Of a stretch of DNA of 64,000 nucleotides, positions 50,168 to 59,889 are shown piece after piece. The stretch covers positions 2,108,001-2,172,000 of the forward strand of contig NZ_CP012623.1 of the NCBI RefSeq assembly GCF_001280305.1. Direction: 5' to 3'. The stretch's first letter is position 1. Each line of letters opens with the position of its first letter. The notes below the pieces were generated by a model. That model saw only the letters and a program-made list of their open reading frames with translations, had not been told where the DNA came from and searched no databases. Position numbers and translations under genes: made by a program. Source of the stretch: Hymenobacter sp. DG25A. GTDB lineage: Bacteria; Bacteroidota; Bacteroidia; Cytophagales; Hymenobacteraceae.

Positions 50168-53056
50168 TTAACGGGTAATCTGCACCCAGCCTTTGTAGGT
50201 TTTCTTGGTGTTGGCGAAGTCCGCAAACTCCACTTCTGCCTGATAGAAATACAGACCATCCACCACGCGCGAGCTGGGGCTATTGTTGCCCTCGGTCACG
50301 GTTTTGTTGGTGCCGTTCCACTCAATCAGTGGGTTCTTGTCGCTCTCATACACTTTCACGCCCCAGCGGTTGAAGGCCGTGAACTTGGTGCGCCGGATGG
50401 GGCTGGCCAGCTTGGGCCGGAAGGTGTCGTTCTTGCCGTCGCCGTTGGGCGTGAAGATGTTAGGCAACAGGAAGAACAGGCAAGCATCGTGGCAGGCAAT
50501 GTTGCTGGGCGCGCTCACCAGGCTCAGCTCCTTGGCCACGGCCACCACGTAGTAGCACGCAGCCGAGGTTTCCAGGTTGGCGTGCACGTAGCTGGTGGTT
50601 TGCGTGGAGTCAATCAGCCGAAAGTCGGCGGGGTTGGCGCTTTGTGTGGGGCTGTAGTATATCCGGTAGTAGGAAACGCTGCTGTTGCAGCCAGGCGTGC
50701 TGGTATCTACGGTCCAGGAAAGGCGGTTGCTGTAGGGCTTGCTGCCATTAGGGAAGAAAGGCAGAGCCGCCAGACTGTCGCAGTTAATGGGCTGTAGCTT
50801 GAGCACCGGCGGCGTCAGAATGCAACTTTCCTGGCTTTTGTTCAGCAGCGGCCCAATTAGCGGAGTCTTATATTCCCCATCAGTTTCCACATAATAACAA
50901 TACAACTGCCCAGCTTTAACGGCTCCCATACTATTGTCCGTGTAAGTTCCGGTGGTGCTGCCACTGGATACCGTGGTGAGAAGAGTGTAGCCCGGAGTGC
51001 AAGGCTCACGGCGGTAAATGCGAGTGGGCCGCACAGTATTATCCCAGGGCACCTGGTAGTTCCAATTCAACACAATACCGTCGCGGGTGGGCGTAGCAGC
51101 CGTTTCCAGGCGCACAGAAGAGGCCGGCGCCGGGCGCTCATGCACAATACTATCCTGGGCTGTGGGGCCGCTCTTATGGGTAAACTCGATGCGGTAGGTG
51201 AAGGCTTTATCTGCTGTATTCAGGCCACTATCCACGTATACAGTGTCATTGATATTGGTAAAGCTCTGCACCCGCGAGAATGTGGTAGATGCGGGGTTAA
51301 TACCTTCTGCCCGGTACAGATTGTAGCCCACTGGTGGCGCGAAGCCACCCTTAGTAACGTTAGGCTTAGTCCAGATAACCTTTATGGCGCCGCTGGTCTT
51401 GCTGGTACGCTCTACGGTCACGTTGGTGAGTAGAATGGGTCGGCCGACCAATTCCACACATACTTCTTTTGAAACCAAGCTTTTGCCACCAGCCGGCAAG
51501 GGATATTCAGCATAGATGCGGTAGCAGTAGTTTTTGCCGCGTTCCAGCCCTCGGCCATTGTTATTATCCACAAAAGAGGTAAGGTCATCGGAAACTGACC
51601 CTACTTGGACGTAGCCAGCCGAAGCTGGAATGCCTGGATTACAGGTATCAGGCTGGAAGTTAGCCGGGCCTTCGCGCCGGAAAATCAGAATCCGGGTTGC
51701 GTTCTGGCATCCGTATTTATCCCATGTCAGGTTAATAGCCGCCCCTTGGCCGTTGGCCTTCAGGTTTTGGGGCGGTGGCCCTACCACTGTAATGCGCCAG
51801 ACCCGCTCGTCAATCAGGGGTGTTTCACCGTCCGTGGGTACGTCTACCGCCCGGAACAGCACCTGGTAAGGCAGACGGGCTACATCGGCGCAGGTAGTAA
51901 GCCAGCGGAAGCGGCCGGTGGCCGGGGAGTTGCGGCGGGTCTGCTGAAACTGGGCACGGAACGTCTTTTTCTCTGCCGGGGAGGCAATAGGAATACGGGA
52001 GAACAGGCCGCCGAAAGCGGTTAGATCAATGGGGTTACCGTCGGGGTCCGTGGCCCGGATAACACCCCGCACAGAGTCGCCGGCCACCACGCAGATATCG
52101 CGCGGGATTTCCAGTATAGGCCGCTGGTTATTGGTGGGGTTAACAATGATCTGCATGTCGCGAATCACTTCCCCAATCAGGCGCCGCCCGCCGGCATCGC
52201 GCCGCCACTCTTCCACAATAATAACCACGTTATATAAACCGGCCACGCTGGGCGAGTTCCACACCAGCTGGCCGGTTAAAGCATCAATAGTAAAGGTGGC
52301 CGGCCCGCCAATGGTTGGGGGCGGGTTGCCGGCCGGGAAAGCCACCTGCTTGCCGTTCGGCGAAACACTCTGTGCGTTGGGGTACGCGTAGTTGGGCACC
52401 ACCACCGGGCGCGGAATATTGCCGGTGCTGATGCCGCCGGCCACATCCCCCACCACGTACTGGCTGGGGGCCAGCCGATAGGCGAGGCTGTCGCCATCCT
52501 CATCTGAAGCAGCCGGGTTGTGCAGGAATACCTGGTTGGTAGTGGCCAAGTCAATGGGCGGCGCGTTAAGCACCGGCGAGTGGTTGATTCCCAGCACCGG
52601 ATCAATGGTGATGCGGGTACCGATATAAAACGACAGGTCTTTGGAATTGCTCATGTTGGCAATTCCTCCCTGGCGAAGCTCGCCCACAAAACTTACCACA
52701 TAGCTTTTGGGAGCGTTGTAGGTATGCTCGAAATAATAAACGTTCCGGTAAATATTATTACCCAGGAAGGTACGGCTGGAGCGCACTATGGCATTTACGC
52801 CGCTGGAGGTTCCATCACCAAAGAAAATGGTTTCGGTATCGTCGGTGTCGGCGCCGGAGGTGGGGTCCGTGTACAGCACCATCTTAAAGAATACCCGCCG
52901 GGGGTCCCGGTTGGCGGTGGTATCCGTCTTGGCCTGAATATCACCGGCGCGGATGTGCGTGGCCTGAGCTTCAAAGCTTAGTAGGGCAGCCAGTAGCAGG
53001 AGTATAGTAAATAGGTGTCGGGAGGGCCTCCAACCGATGAGTAGTTGCTGCGTCAT
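50168..53056 (-). CDS. Gliding-type (type B) T9SS surface protein with FN3-like domains
   Basis: 962 residues: signal peptide to about 32 (ends SFEAQA), an N-terminal domain rich in Asp/Gly (THIRAGDIQAKTDTTANRD), cadherin-like or Ig-like regions (PAASDEDGDSLAYRLAPSQ; RPILEIPRDICVVAGD), three or four FN3-like segments (about 430-850), and the gliding motility-associated type B sorting domain (FFLLPNIFTPNGDGKNDTF ... FNRWGVKVYESDKNPL ... VDGLYFYQAEVEF). Large adhesin-like proteins of this class are exported by T9SS. A possible weak promoter (-7 TAGGTTTC near 53116-53123, TTG 17 bases away) lies upstream. Confidence 0.88.
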   Translation of the reverse strand: MTQQLLIGWRPSRHLFTILLLLAALLSFEAQATHIRAGDIQAKTDTTANRDPRRVFFKMVLYTDPTSGADTDDTETIFFGDGTSSGVNAIVRSSRTFLGNNIYRNVYYFEHTYNAPKSYVVSFVGELRQGGIANMSNSKDLSFYIGTRITIDPVLGINHSPVLNAPPIDLATTNQVFLHNPAASDEDGDSLAYRLAPSQYVVGDVAGGISTGNIPRPVVVPNYAYPNAQSVSPNGKQVAFPAGNPPPTIGGPATFTIDALTGQLVWNSPSVAGLYNVVIIVEEWRRDAGGRRLIGEVIRDMQIIVNPTNNQRPILEIPRDICVVAGDSVRGVIRATDPDGNPIDLTAFGGLFSRIPIASPAEKKTFRAQFQQTRRNSPATGRFRWLTTCADVARLPYQVLFRAVDVPTDGETPLIDERVWRITVVGPPPQNLKANGQGAAINLTWDKYGCQNATRILIFRREGPANFQPDTCNPGIPASAGYVQVGSVSDDLTSFVDNNNGRGLERGKNYCYRIYAEYPLPAGGKSLVSKEVCVELVGRPILLTNVTVERTSKTSGAIKVIWTKPNVTKGGFAPPVGYNLYRAEGINPASTTFSRVQSFTNINDTVYVDSGLNTADKAFTYRIEFTHKSGPTAQDSIVHERPAPASSVRLETAATPTRDGIVLNWNYQVPWDNTVRPTRIYRREPCTPGYTLLTTVSSGSTTGTYTDNSMGAVKAGQLYCYYVETDGEYKTPLIGPLLNKSQESCILTPPVLKLQPINCDSLAALPFFPNGSKPYSNRLSWTVDTSTPGCNSSVSYYRIYYSPTQSANPADFRLIDSTQTTSYVHANLETSAACYYVVAVAKELSLVSAPSNIACHDACLFFLLPNIFTPNGDGKNDTFRPKLASPIRRTKFTAFNRWGVKVYESDKNPLIEWNGTNKTVTEGNNSPSSRVVDGLYFYQAEVEFADFANTKKTYKGWVQITR

Positions 53057-53213
53057 ATCAATTGCCCGGGCGGGTAGTGGTACTCCAAGAAAGAAGATCA
53101 GGATTATTACGTCCGAAACCTAACAAAATTGCGTGAACACAAGTTATCCTTGCACTTCACTCCGCGCGTGTTACGGGAACAGGCGAGGATAGATGCAAAC
53201 GTTAGCGGTGAAT

Positions 53214-53243
53214 TGTTTCGTACCGGGTTGGCTCCTACCTTTG
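53214..53243 (+). promoter_or_regulatory. Full Bacteroidota promoter of the sdh operon
   Basis: -33 TTG at 53214-53216, 19 bases, then a perfect -7 box TACCTTTG at 53236-53243, 40 bases before the sdhC start. Confidence 0.7.
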
Positions 53244-53283
53244 GCCGATACAACCCACCTACCCAAACCCTTCAGTAGCTTCT

Positions 53284-53955
53284 ATGAGTTGGATTAGTAA
53301 AACGTTTTCCAGCAGCATTGGTCGCAAGATCATCATGTCCATCACGGGCTTGTTTTTGTGCTCTTTTCTGGTGGTGCACCTCGTGGGCAACCTCCAGCTG
53401 TTTAAAGACGATAACGGCGCGGCGTTCAACGCCTACTCCGAGTTCATGAGTCATAACACCGTCATCCGGACGATGGAGTTGGTGCTGGTGCTGGGCTTCG
53501 GCTTTCACATTTACGAAGGCCTGGTGCTGGCCGCCAAAAACCGCGCTGCCCGGGGCAGCAAATACGTTTCTGACCACATTGAGCAGAATAGCAAATGGTA
53601 CTCGCGCAGCATGGCACTGCTGGGCACCCTGGTGCTGTTCTTTCTGATTGTGCACCTCTACAACTTCTTGGGCTCCCTGCGCTTTACGGATAACCCCGTG
53701 GATGCCGCCGGCAATGAGGATGCCTACCTGCTGGTGGTAAAAGCTTTCAGCAACCCGTTCTACGTGCTTTTGTACGTGGCCGCGCTGGTGGCTCTGTGCT
53801 ACCACCTGATGCACGGTTTTCAGAGTGCTTTTCAGACGCTGGGGCTTAACCACCGCAAGTACACGCCTGTCATTAAAGTAATTGGTTACGCCTTTTCGGT
53901 GATTGTATGCGTCGGCTTTGCCGCCATGCCGATTTACTTCTACTTTTTTAAATAA
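53284..53955 (+). CDS. sdhC: Succinate dehydrogenase cytochrome b558 subunit
   Basis: 223 residues with five membrane segments: about 14-35 ([20 protein letters not shown]), 60-81, 110-131, 158-179 and 200-221. Heme-liganding His residues lie in VVHLVG, GFHIYEG, IVHLYN and CYHLMHG. This is the single-subunit b558 type, so no sdhD is expected. It anchors SdhAB and passes electrons to menaquinone. sdhA starts 20 bases downstream. Confidence 0.93.
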   Translation: MSWISKTFSSSIGRKIIMSITGLFLCSFLVVHLVGNLQLFKDDNGAAFNAYSEFMSHNTVIRTMELVLVLGFGFHIYEGLVLAAKNRAARGSKYVSDHIEQNSKWYSRSMALLGTLVLFFLIVHLYNFLGSLRFTDNPVDAAGNEDAYLLVVKAFSNPFYVLLYVAALVALCYHLMHGFQSAFQTLGLNHRKYTPVIKVIGYAFSVIVCVGFAAMPIYFYFFK

Positions 53956-53975
53956 ATCCTAACCTCGTCCACCCG

Positions 53976-55910
53976 ATGAATCTGGATTCCAAAATCCCCG
54001 AGGGCCCTTTGGCCGAGAAGTGGGACAAGCATAAGTTCAACGTTAAGCTCGTGAACCCCGCTAACAAGCGGAAGTACGACGTGATTGTGGTAGGCACGGG
54101 CCTGGCCGGCGCTTCGGCAGCCGCCTCGCTGGCTGAGCTGGGCTACAACGTAAAGGCTTTCACCTACCACGATTCGCCCCGCCGCGCGCACTCCATTGCT
54201 GCGCAGGGTGGTATCAACGCCGCTAAAAACTACCAGAACGACGGTGACTCTGTGTTCCGCCTGTTCTACGATACTATTAAAGGTGGTGACTACCGCGCCC
54301 GCGAAGCCAACGTGTACCGGCTGGCGCAGGTATCGGTCAACATCATCGACCAGTGCGTGGCCCAGGGCGTACCCTTCGCCCGGGAGTACGGCGGACTGCT
54401 GGCTAACCGCTCCTTCGGGGGTGCGCAGGTAAGCCGCACGTTCTACGCCCGCGGCCAGACCGGACAGCAGCTGCTGCTGGGCGCCTACTCGGCCCTCTCC
54501 CGCCAGATTGCCTATGGCAAGGTGAAGATGTACACCCGCTCCGAAATGCTGGATCTGGTGATGGTGAACGGCAAAGCGGCCGGCATCATTACCCGCAACC
54601 TGATTACGGGCGAGATTGAAAAGCACGCGGCCCACGCCGTAGTGCTGGCTACGGGCGGCTACGGCAACGTATTCTACCTGAGCACCAACGCCAAGTACTG
54701 CAACGCCACTGCCGCGTGGCGGGCGCACAAGAAGGGCGCGTTCTTCGCCAACCCTTGTTTCACCCAGATTCACCCTACCTGTATTCCCGTATCCGGCGAC
54801 TACCAGTCTAAGTTGACGCTGATGTCGGAGTCGCTGCGGAACGATGGCCGCGTGTGGGTGCCCAAAACCGTAGAAATGGCCCAGCGCCTGCGCGCCGGCC
54901 AGATTCGGGTGCAGGACATTCCCGAGGAAGAGCGTGACTACTTCCTGGAGCGCAAATACCCCGCCTTCGGTAACCTGGTACCACGCGACGTAGCTTCGCG
55001 CAACGCCAAGCAAATGTGCGACGAAGGCCGTGGCGTAGGTGGTTCCGGCCTGGCTGTGTACCTGGATTTCGCCGAAATCATTAAGCGCACCGGCGCTGAT
55101 GCGGTGGCCCAGAAATACGGCAACCTGTTCGATATGTACGCCAAGATTACCGGCGAGAACCCCTACGAGCAGCCCATGCGCATTTACCCGGCCGTGCACT
55201 ATACCATGGGCGGCCTGTGGGTAGACTACAACCTGCAAACCACCATTCCCGGCCTGTACGCTACCGGCGAGTGCAACTTTTCTGACCACGGCGCCAACCG
55301 CCTCGGCGCTTCGGCCCTGATGCAGGGTCTGGCCGATGGCTACTTCGTGATTCCCTACACCATTGGGGATGCCCTGGCCCAGACGCCGCCCAAGCCTGTG
55401 ACTACCGACCACCCGGCCTTTGCCGAGGCCGAAGCGGCAGTGCGTGAGCGGGTGGCCAAGTTGCTCAGCATTAACGGCACGCGCACGCCCGATGATTTCC
55501 ACAAGGCCCTGGGCCATATTATGTGGGAGTATTGCGGCATGGCCCGCAGCGCCGAAGGTCTGAAGCACGCGAAAGCAGAGATTCAGAAGCTGCGCCGCGA
55601 GTTCTGGAGCGACCTGAAACTGGTAGGTACTGAAACCGAAATGAACCAGGCCCTGGAGAAAGCCGGCCGCGTTGCCGACTTTATTGAGCTGGGCGAGCTG
55701 ATGGTGGACGACGCCCTGGACCGCAACGAAAGCTGCGGCGGCCACTTCCGTGAGGAATACCAGACGCCCGAAGGCGAAGCCCTGCGCGACGACGAGAATT
55801 ACGCCTACGTAGCTGCCTGGCAGTACGTGGGAGAGAATCAGCCGGAAGTCCTGAACAAGGAAGAGCTGAAGTTCGAAAACGTGAAGCTCACCCAGCGCAG
55901 CTATAAGTAG
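53976..55910 (+). CDS. sdhA: Succinate dehydrogenase/fumarate reductase flavoprotein subunit
   Basis: 644 residues. FAD domain: [20 protein letters not shown] and covalent-flavin loop [20 protein letters not shown]; substrate-side motifs HPTCIP and the [20 protein letters not shown] stretch. C-terminal domain (RRSEG-like [17 protein letters not shown]) is normal. It oxidises succinate to fumarate. Followed by a 94-base intercistronic spacer with nested inverted repeats before sdhB. Confidence 0.96.
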   Translation: MNLDSKIPEGPLAEKWDKHKFNVKLVNPANKRKYDVIVVGTGLAGASAAASLAELGYNVKAFTYHDSPRRAHSIAAQGGINAAKNYQNDGDSVFRLFYDTIKGGDYRAREANVYRLAQVSVNIIDQCVAQGVPFAREYGGLLANRSFGGAQVSRTFYARGQTGQQLLLGAYSALSRQIAYGKVKMYTRSEMLDLVMVNGKAAGIITRNLITGEIEKHAAHAVVLATGGYGNVFYLSTNAKYCNATAAWRAHKKGAFFANPCFTQIHPTCIPVSGDYQSKLTLMSESLRNDGRVWVPKTVEMAQRLRAGQIRVQDIPEEERDYFLERKYPAFGNLVPRDVASRNAKQMCDEGRGVGGSGLAVYLDFAEIIKRTGADAVAQKYGNLFDMYAKITGENPYEQPMRIYPAVHYTMGGLWVDYNLQTTIPGLYATGECNFSDHGANRLGASALMQGLADGYFVIPYTIGDALAQTPPKPVTTDHPAFAEAEAAVRERVAKLLSINGTRTPDDFHKALGHIMWEYCGMARSAEGLKHAKAEIQKLRREFWSDLKLVGTETEMNQALEKAGRVADFIELGELMVDDALDRNESCGGHFREEYQTPEGEALRDDENYAYVAAWQYVGENQPEVLNKEELKFENVKLTQRSYK

Positions 55911-55916
55911 TGTTTT

Positions 55917-55994
55917 AGGTCTTAGGAACGCAGGGCTTCATAAATGGCCCTGCTCCTTACGCCCTGAACCCTAATTCTCTAAGATCTAAGACCT
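55917..55994. repeat. Nested inverted repeats between sdhA and sdhB
   Basis: Outer arms AGGTCTTAG (55917-55925) and CTAAGACCT (55986-55994); inner arms GCAGGGC (55930-55936) and GCCCTGC (55947-55953). No T run, so processing or mRNA stability is more likely than termination. Confidence 0.6.
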
Positions 55995-56004
55995 CCTCAA
56001 TATA

Positions 56005-56790
56005 ATGGCCGGAAGTAACCCTAACGCCAAACCGATGAATCTCACGCTGAAAGTGTGGCGGCAGAAAAACCGCAACGCCGAAGGCGGCATCGTGGATTAC
56101 CAGGTAAAAGACATTTCCCCGGATATGTCGTTCCTGGAAATGCTGGATGTACTCAACGAAGACCTGCTGCGCAAGGGTGAAGACCCCGTAGCCTTCGACC
56201 ACGACTGCCGCGAAGGCATCTGTGGCTCCTGCGACCTGTACATCAATGGCCGCGCCCACGGCCCGGAGAAAGGCACCACCACGTGCCAGCTGCACATGCG
56301 CAAGTTCTCCGATGGCGACACCATCACCATTGAGCCCTGGCGCGCTAATTCCTTCCCCGTAAACAAAGACCTGAGCGTAGACCGCTCGGCCTTTGACCGC
56401 ATCATTCAGGCGGGCGGCTACGTGAGCATTAACACCGGCGGCACCCCCGACGGCAATGAAATTCCGATTCCGAAGGACATTGCTGACCGCGCGTTTGAAG
56501 CCGCTACCTGCATTGGCTGCGGCGCCTGCGTGGCCTCGTGCAAAAATGCTTCGGCTATGCTGTTCGTTTCGGCCAAGGTTAGCCAGCTGGCCCTCCTGCC
56601 CCAGGGTAAGGTGGAGCGCAAAACCCGCGTAGAAAACATGGTAGCCCAGATGGACAAGGAAGGCTTTGGCGCCTGCACAAACATCGGCTCGTGCGCAGCG
56701 GAGTGCCCGGTAGGTATTTCGCTCGAAAACATTGCCATCCTTAACCGCGAATTCCTGGTGGCCAAAGCCACCTCGAATAACCTTGCGTAA
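56005..56790 (+). CDS. sdhB: Succinate dehydrogenase/fumarate reductase iron-sulfur subunit
   Basis: 261 residues. [2Fe-2S] ligands in [20 protein letters not shown] with a later TTCQLH, [4Fe-4S] in [15 protein letters not shown], and [3Fe-4S]/second cluster in [15 protein letters not shown]. It carries electrons from SdhA to the heme subunit. Start ATG at 56005; an internal ATG at 56035 is possible. Confidence 0.95.
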   Translation: MAGSNPNAKPMNLTLKVWRQKNRNAEGGIVDYQVKDISPDMSFLEMLDVLNEDLLRKGEDPVAFDHDCREGICGSCDLYINGRAHGPEKGTTTCQLHMRKFSDGDTITIEPWRANSFPVNKDLSVDRSAFDRIIQAGGYVSINTGGTPDGNEIPIPKDIADRAFEAATCIGCGACVASCKNASAMLFVSAKVSQLALLPQGKVERKTRVENMVAQMDKEGFGACTNIGSCAAECPVGISLENIAILNREFLVAKATSNNLA

Positions 56791-56812
56791 GGGTTAGCGG
56801 TTGAGTTAGTAG

Positions 56813-56844
56813 AAAAAGCGAACCGGCCTTCCGGTTCGCTTTTT
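56813..56844 (+). terminator. Rho-independent terminator of the sdh operon
   Basis: A 14-bp perfect stem (56813-56826 with 56831-56844) with A and T runs. Confidence 0.93.
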
Positions 56845-56908
56845 TGTTGCTTTTCGCGCCAGCCCCGGAAACTCCTTCCGGTGCCTTATCAAGCCCTACT
56901 CCTTACGC

Positions 56909-57436
56909 ATGATTACCATCGTTTCCGGCACCAACCGTCCCAACTCCCGCGCCCGGCGCGTGGCTAATCTGTATGCCGGAATGTTAACCGAGTTGGGGGC
57001 TGAATGCCAGATACTGGACCTGATACACCTGCCCGCCGACTTTGTGCTGACGGCACTGTATGAAAACGCCGGGCAGCACCTGCACTTCAATCAGCTGGTG
57101 CGGCAGGCTGAGGCGGCCGACAAGCTGGTGTTTGTAGTACCGGAGTATAACTGCTCGTTTCCGGGCGTGCTGAAAGCTTTTATTGACGGCCTGCCCTACC
57201 CCGGCGGCATCCGGGGGAAGAAAGCGGCTCTGATCGGGCTGTCGGCTGGCTCCCAAGGAGGCATTCTGGCCCTCAACCACCTGACCGACATTCTAATGTA
57301 CCTGGGTACCACGGTTTTGCCTACCCGCGTGCGCCTGCCCGGTATTGATGCCCACCTGACGGAGGATGGTGAGCTGCATCATACCCTGTTTATGCAGCTG
57401 CTCCGGGAGCAGGCAGAGCAGCTGGTGGCCTGGTAA
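56909..57436 (+). CDS. NADPH-dependent FMN reductase
   Basis: 175 residues, flavodoxin-like. FMN-binding loop near SGTNRPNSRARRVAN and the characteristic FVVPEYNCSFPGVLKAFIDG, then GGIRGKKAALIGLSAGSQGG. Reduces flavins or quinones with NAD(P)H; could act in redox stress. Single gene after the sdh terminator, with about 100 bases before it and no clear -7 box. Confidence 0.9.
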   Translation: MITIVSGTNRPNSRARRVANLYAGMLTELGAECQILDLIHLPADFVLTALYENAGQHLHFNQLVRQAEAADKLVFVVPEYNCSFPGVLKAFIDGLPYPGGIRGKKAALIGLSAGSQGGILALNHLTDILMYLGTTVLPTRVRLPGIDAHLTEDGELHHTLFMQLLREQAEQLVAW

Positions 57437-57720
57437 ATTACCACGCTACTGCCATCGGCTACAGCTTATATCTGCGGGCCTTTCCAGCTGTCCCGGGGGC
57501 TAATTCTATATTATCTTTAACTCAACCGGTTTGCCCCGCCGCAAACTATGCCCTATGCTTTTACCCCGGCGCACGGCAGCCTCCATCCCCAATTTTCCGG
57601 ATAATCCCTGCCTTATGAAGCGTCCGGTGGAGGTTTCTTGGTATGGGGGTCCGGCAGTTGCTTGACATAAGTGCTGGCCTGCTCCGGCTTTTTATTTCCT
57701 GAGTTGTCTACTTGGTAGTG
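57437..57720. other. Region without a recognisable gene
   Basis: 284 bases with no ORF of convincing composition; the only long minus ORF here is antisense to the decayed lipoprotein gene. It presumably holds the promoter of that relic. Confidence 0.4.
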
Positions 57721-58075
57721 ATGCAATACGGCAACCTGCTTTTCCTGACTTTCACTGCCCTGCTCCTTGGCTGCTCCTCCGATAACGATACCCCGCCCCT
57801 GCCCGGCACCCTTGCCATTCAAATGGGCCATATGGTAGGCACCGATCCACTCATTGTATATTGTTTCGCCCTCGCTGCATGGTGCTACGCTCCGGATAAG
57901 AAAAGGCCGTAAGCCGGCCCTACACCTGCTGACGGATGTGATGCGTCTGTTTACCGGCTCCAATCCTATTCGCTTCAGTATGATGGCAGGTATGAAAATA
58001 GGGCCGTATGCTACGAAAATGGCCGATAATTATGCTGCCGGGATGATAACAGTGGAGCAGGTGGACGCCAACTAA
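57721..58075 (+). pseudogene. Decayed MbnP-family lipoprotein
   Basis: From the ATG at 57721 a lipoprotein signal is intact (MQYGNLLFLTFTALLLGC) and leads into LAIQMGHMVGTDPLIVY, matching the start of MbnP-like domains. The frame then stops at 57912. In the +1 frame the family's C-terminus is present (DVMRLFTGSNPIRFSMM ... MADNYAAGMITVEQV), ending at 58075. The middle of the ~250-residue domain is missing, so the gene has both a frameshift and a large deletion. The intact family is copper-associated. Confidence 0.5.
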
Positions 58076-58321
58076 GTCCTCCTGCCGCCGCGCCAGGAGC
58101 AGACGAAGTGCTTGCCCCGCAAGAATGTGTTTTAGTTGCGGCGCGCTTTAGCAAAGAGTGTTTTCACCCCTCCGGCCTGCCGTGATTTTATACTATCCGG
58201 AGGTGCCCCGTCACCACAACGCCGGATATAATTAATTCTCTAGTTTATATATAGTTACCGCCGGAATATATTTACGCAAACCCAGCAACTTACCAGTGGT
58301 GGGGCCGTATCAGGCCCTACT

Positions 58322-58486
58322 ATGAAACGCTACTTTTACACATTGTTGGTGCTGGCACCGCTGCTAGGTTCCTGCACCCGCTCGGTTGTACGGCCCCTCA
58401 GCATGGATCGGGAAATGTCTACTCCCCGCAACCTGATGGCCCTGACCGATACTACCACGACAAGCCCCGCCGCTTCGCTTCACTAA
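58322..58486 (+). CDS. 54-residue lipoprotein, unknown
   Basis: A complete short ORF from ATG 58322: lipoprotein signal MKRYFYTLLVLAPLLGSC (Cys18), then 36 mature residues (TRSVVRPLSMDREMSTPRNL and a Thr/Ser tail). The upstream stretch 58076-58321 is AT-rich in part with no gene. The signal and terminator placement support expression. Confidence 0.55.
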   Translation: MKRYFYTLLVLAPLLGSCTRSVVRPLSMDREMSTPRNLMALTDTTTTSPAASLH

Positions 58487-58506
58487 TTTGTTCCACATTC
58501 ATAAAA

Positions 58507-58538
58507 AAAAGCCGACTGGAGACATCCAGGCGGCTTTT
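58507..58538. terminator. Bidirectional terminator
   Basis: Stem AAAAGCCG (58507-58514) with CGGCTTTT (58531-58538), and an inner CTGG/CCAG pair, between the + lipoprotein and the - histidine kinase gene. Confidence 0.82.
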
Positions 58539-58551
58539 CTCTTTATACCAC

Positions 58552-59886
58552 TTATCTAAAGGGCGCGGCGGGTGGTGGAAACCATAAGATGAAGGAGCTG
58601 CCTAGGCCTTCAATAGAATTTACTTCGATTTGAATCCGGTGCAGATCGGCAATGGTTTTTACCAAGGAAAGCCCGAGGCCGTAGCTTTCTACATCGGCTG
58701 AGTTGGCTTTATGAAAGCGCGCAAACAGCTGAGGCAGAAAATCCCGGGCAATGCCCAGGCCGGTATCCCGGATTTCCAGCGAATAACCCTCCCCGGCCGG
58801 CCGGCCTACCAGAAATATCTCGCCCTGCGGCCGGTTATACTTCACGGCATTGTTCACCAGGTTAAAAAGCATGGTAAACAGCAGGCCCCGGTTTACGCCC
58901 ACCAGGGTAAAGTCGCCGATTAGCTGCTGATGCAGGTGCAGTTCGTGCAGGGCCAGGCGGTCCTGAATTTCCTCACTTACCTCGGTTACCAGGCTCGCTA
59001 CTGAAACGGTGTCTTCGCGCTCAAACTGCTCGTTTTCAATTTTAGAAATCAGCAGCAAGGACTTAATAATGGACCGCAGCCGGTGCACCGTGCGCTGCGA
59101 CTCCACAATTTTCAGCAGATTTTCATCCGACAGGCTTTCGTCGGCCAGCATGTTATCGAAGCGGTATTGCAGCACCGCCAGCGGCGTGAGTAGCTCGTGG
59201 GAAGCATCGGCAATAAAGCGGCGCTCCTTCACAAATGACTCCCGGATGGTTACCATCATCTCCCGAATGCTCTCATCCAGGTAGCGAAAGTCGTCGGTGC
59301 TAGTGGGCACCGGCTCCAGGTTGAAGGAGGCCGGATTGTGCACGTTTTTCAGCCGCCGGTGAATAATGGTACCCAGCGGCTCGAGCAGGTAGCGAAAAAA
59401 AGCCAGGTCGGCCAGCGTGGTGAGCAGGCCTACTACCACCAGCAGGTACAGCGCGTAGCGGCGGAAGTTGGCCTCCGTTTCGCCAATGCTGCCCACGCTG
59501 CGGCCAATTTCCAGCAGGTAATGCTTGCCATTCAGCGGAAAGGAATAGCTCAGCACCCGGTAGTCCACAATTTCGTCCTCCACCGCCCGCCGCGAATTCT
59601 CGATGGTGTTGATGCGCGGGCCGGGCTGAATCTGCTCCAGCGAGATAAACTCTTCTTTCAGCAGGTTGTAGCTGCCGTAGGTTTCGGGGCTGCTCTCATC
59701 CAGAAACGCGGAAATACCGTTGCGCTGAATGATTCTGAGCACTTTCTCCTTTTTCTGGGCCAGCCGCTCATCGGTAGTAATCAGTGCCAGACGGCTCATT
59801 ACGGGGGGCAGCACGCCCACCAGCAACAGCACAATCAGCACCCGTGACAGGGCATTAAACAGCGAGAATTTGGAGCGCAGCTTCAT
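58552..59886 (-). CDS. Sensor histidine kinase (HisKA type)
   Basis: 444 residues: two membrane segments (about 13-30 and 146-165) around an extracytoplasmic sensor of ~110 residues, a HAMP-like linker, then phospho-accepting His230 in ADASHELLTPLAVL and the ATPase boxes NLVNNAVKYN (N), DTGLGIARDF (G1) and YGLGLSLVKTI (G2). Starts 3 bases after the response regulator, so the pair is translationally linked. Confidence 0.95.
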   Translation of the reverse strand: MKLRSKFSLFNALSRVLIVLLLVGVLPPVMSRLALITTDERLAQKKEKVLRIIQRNGISAFLDESSPETYGSYNLLKEEFISLEQIQPGPRINTIENSRRAVEDEIVDYRVLSYSFPLNGKHYLLEIGRSVGSIGETEANFRRYALYLLVVVGLLTTLADLAFFRYLLEPLGTIIHRRLKNVHNPASFNLEPVPTSTDDFRYLDESIREMMVTIRESFVKERRFIADASHELLTPLAVLQYRFDNMLADESLSDENLLKIVESQRTVHRLRSIIKSLLLISKIENEQFEREDTVSVASLVTEVSEEIQDRLALHELHLHQQLIGDFTLVGVNRGLLFTMLFNLVNNAVKYNRPQGEIFLVGRPAGEGYSLEIRDTGLGIARDFLPQLFARFHKANSADVESYGLGLSLVKTIADLHRIQIEVNSIEGLGSSFILWFPPPAAPFR

Positions 59887-59889
59887 GGG

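Noticed and set aside
57613..57963. 116-residue minus frame
   Set aside because: Antisense to the MbnP-like relic, which explains the sequence better.
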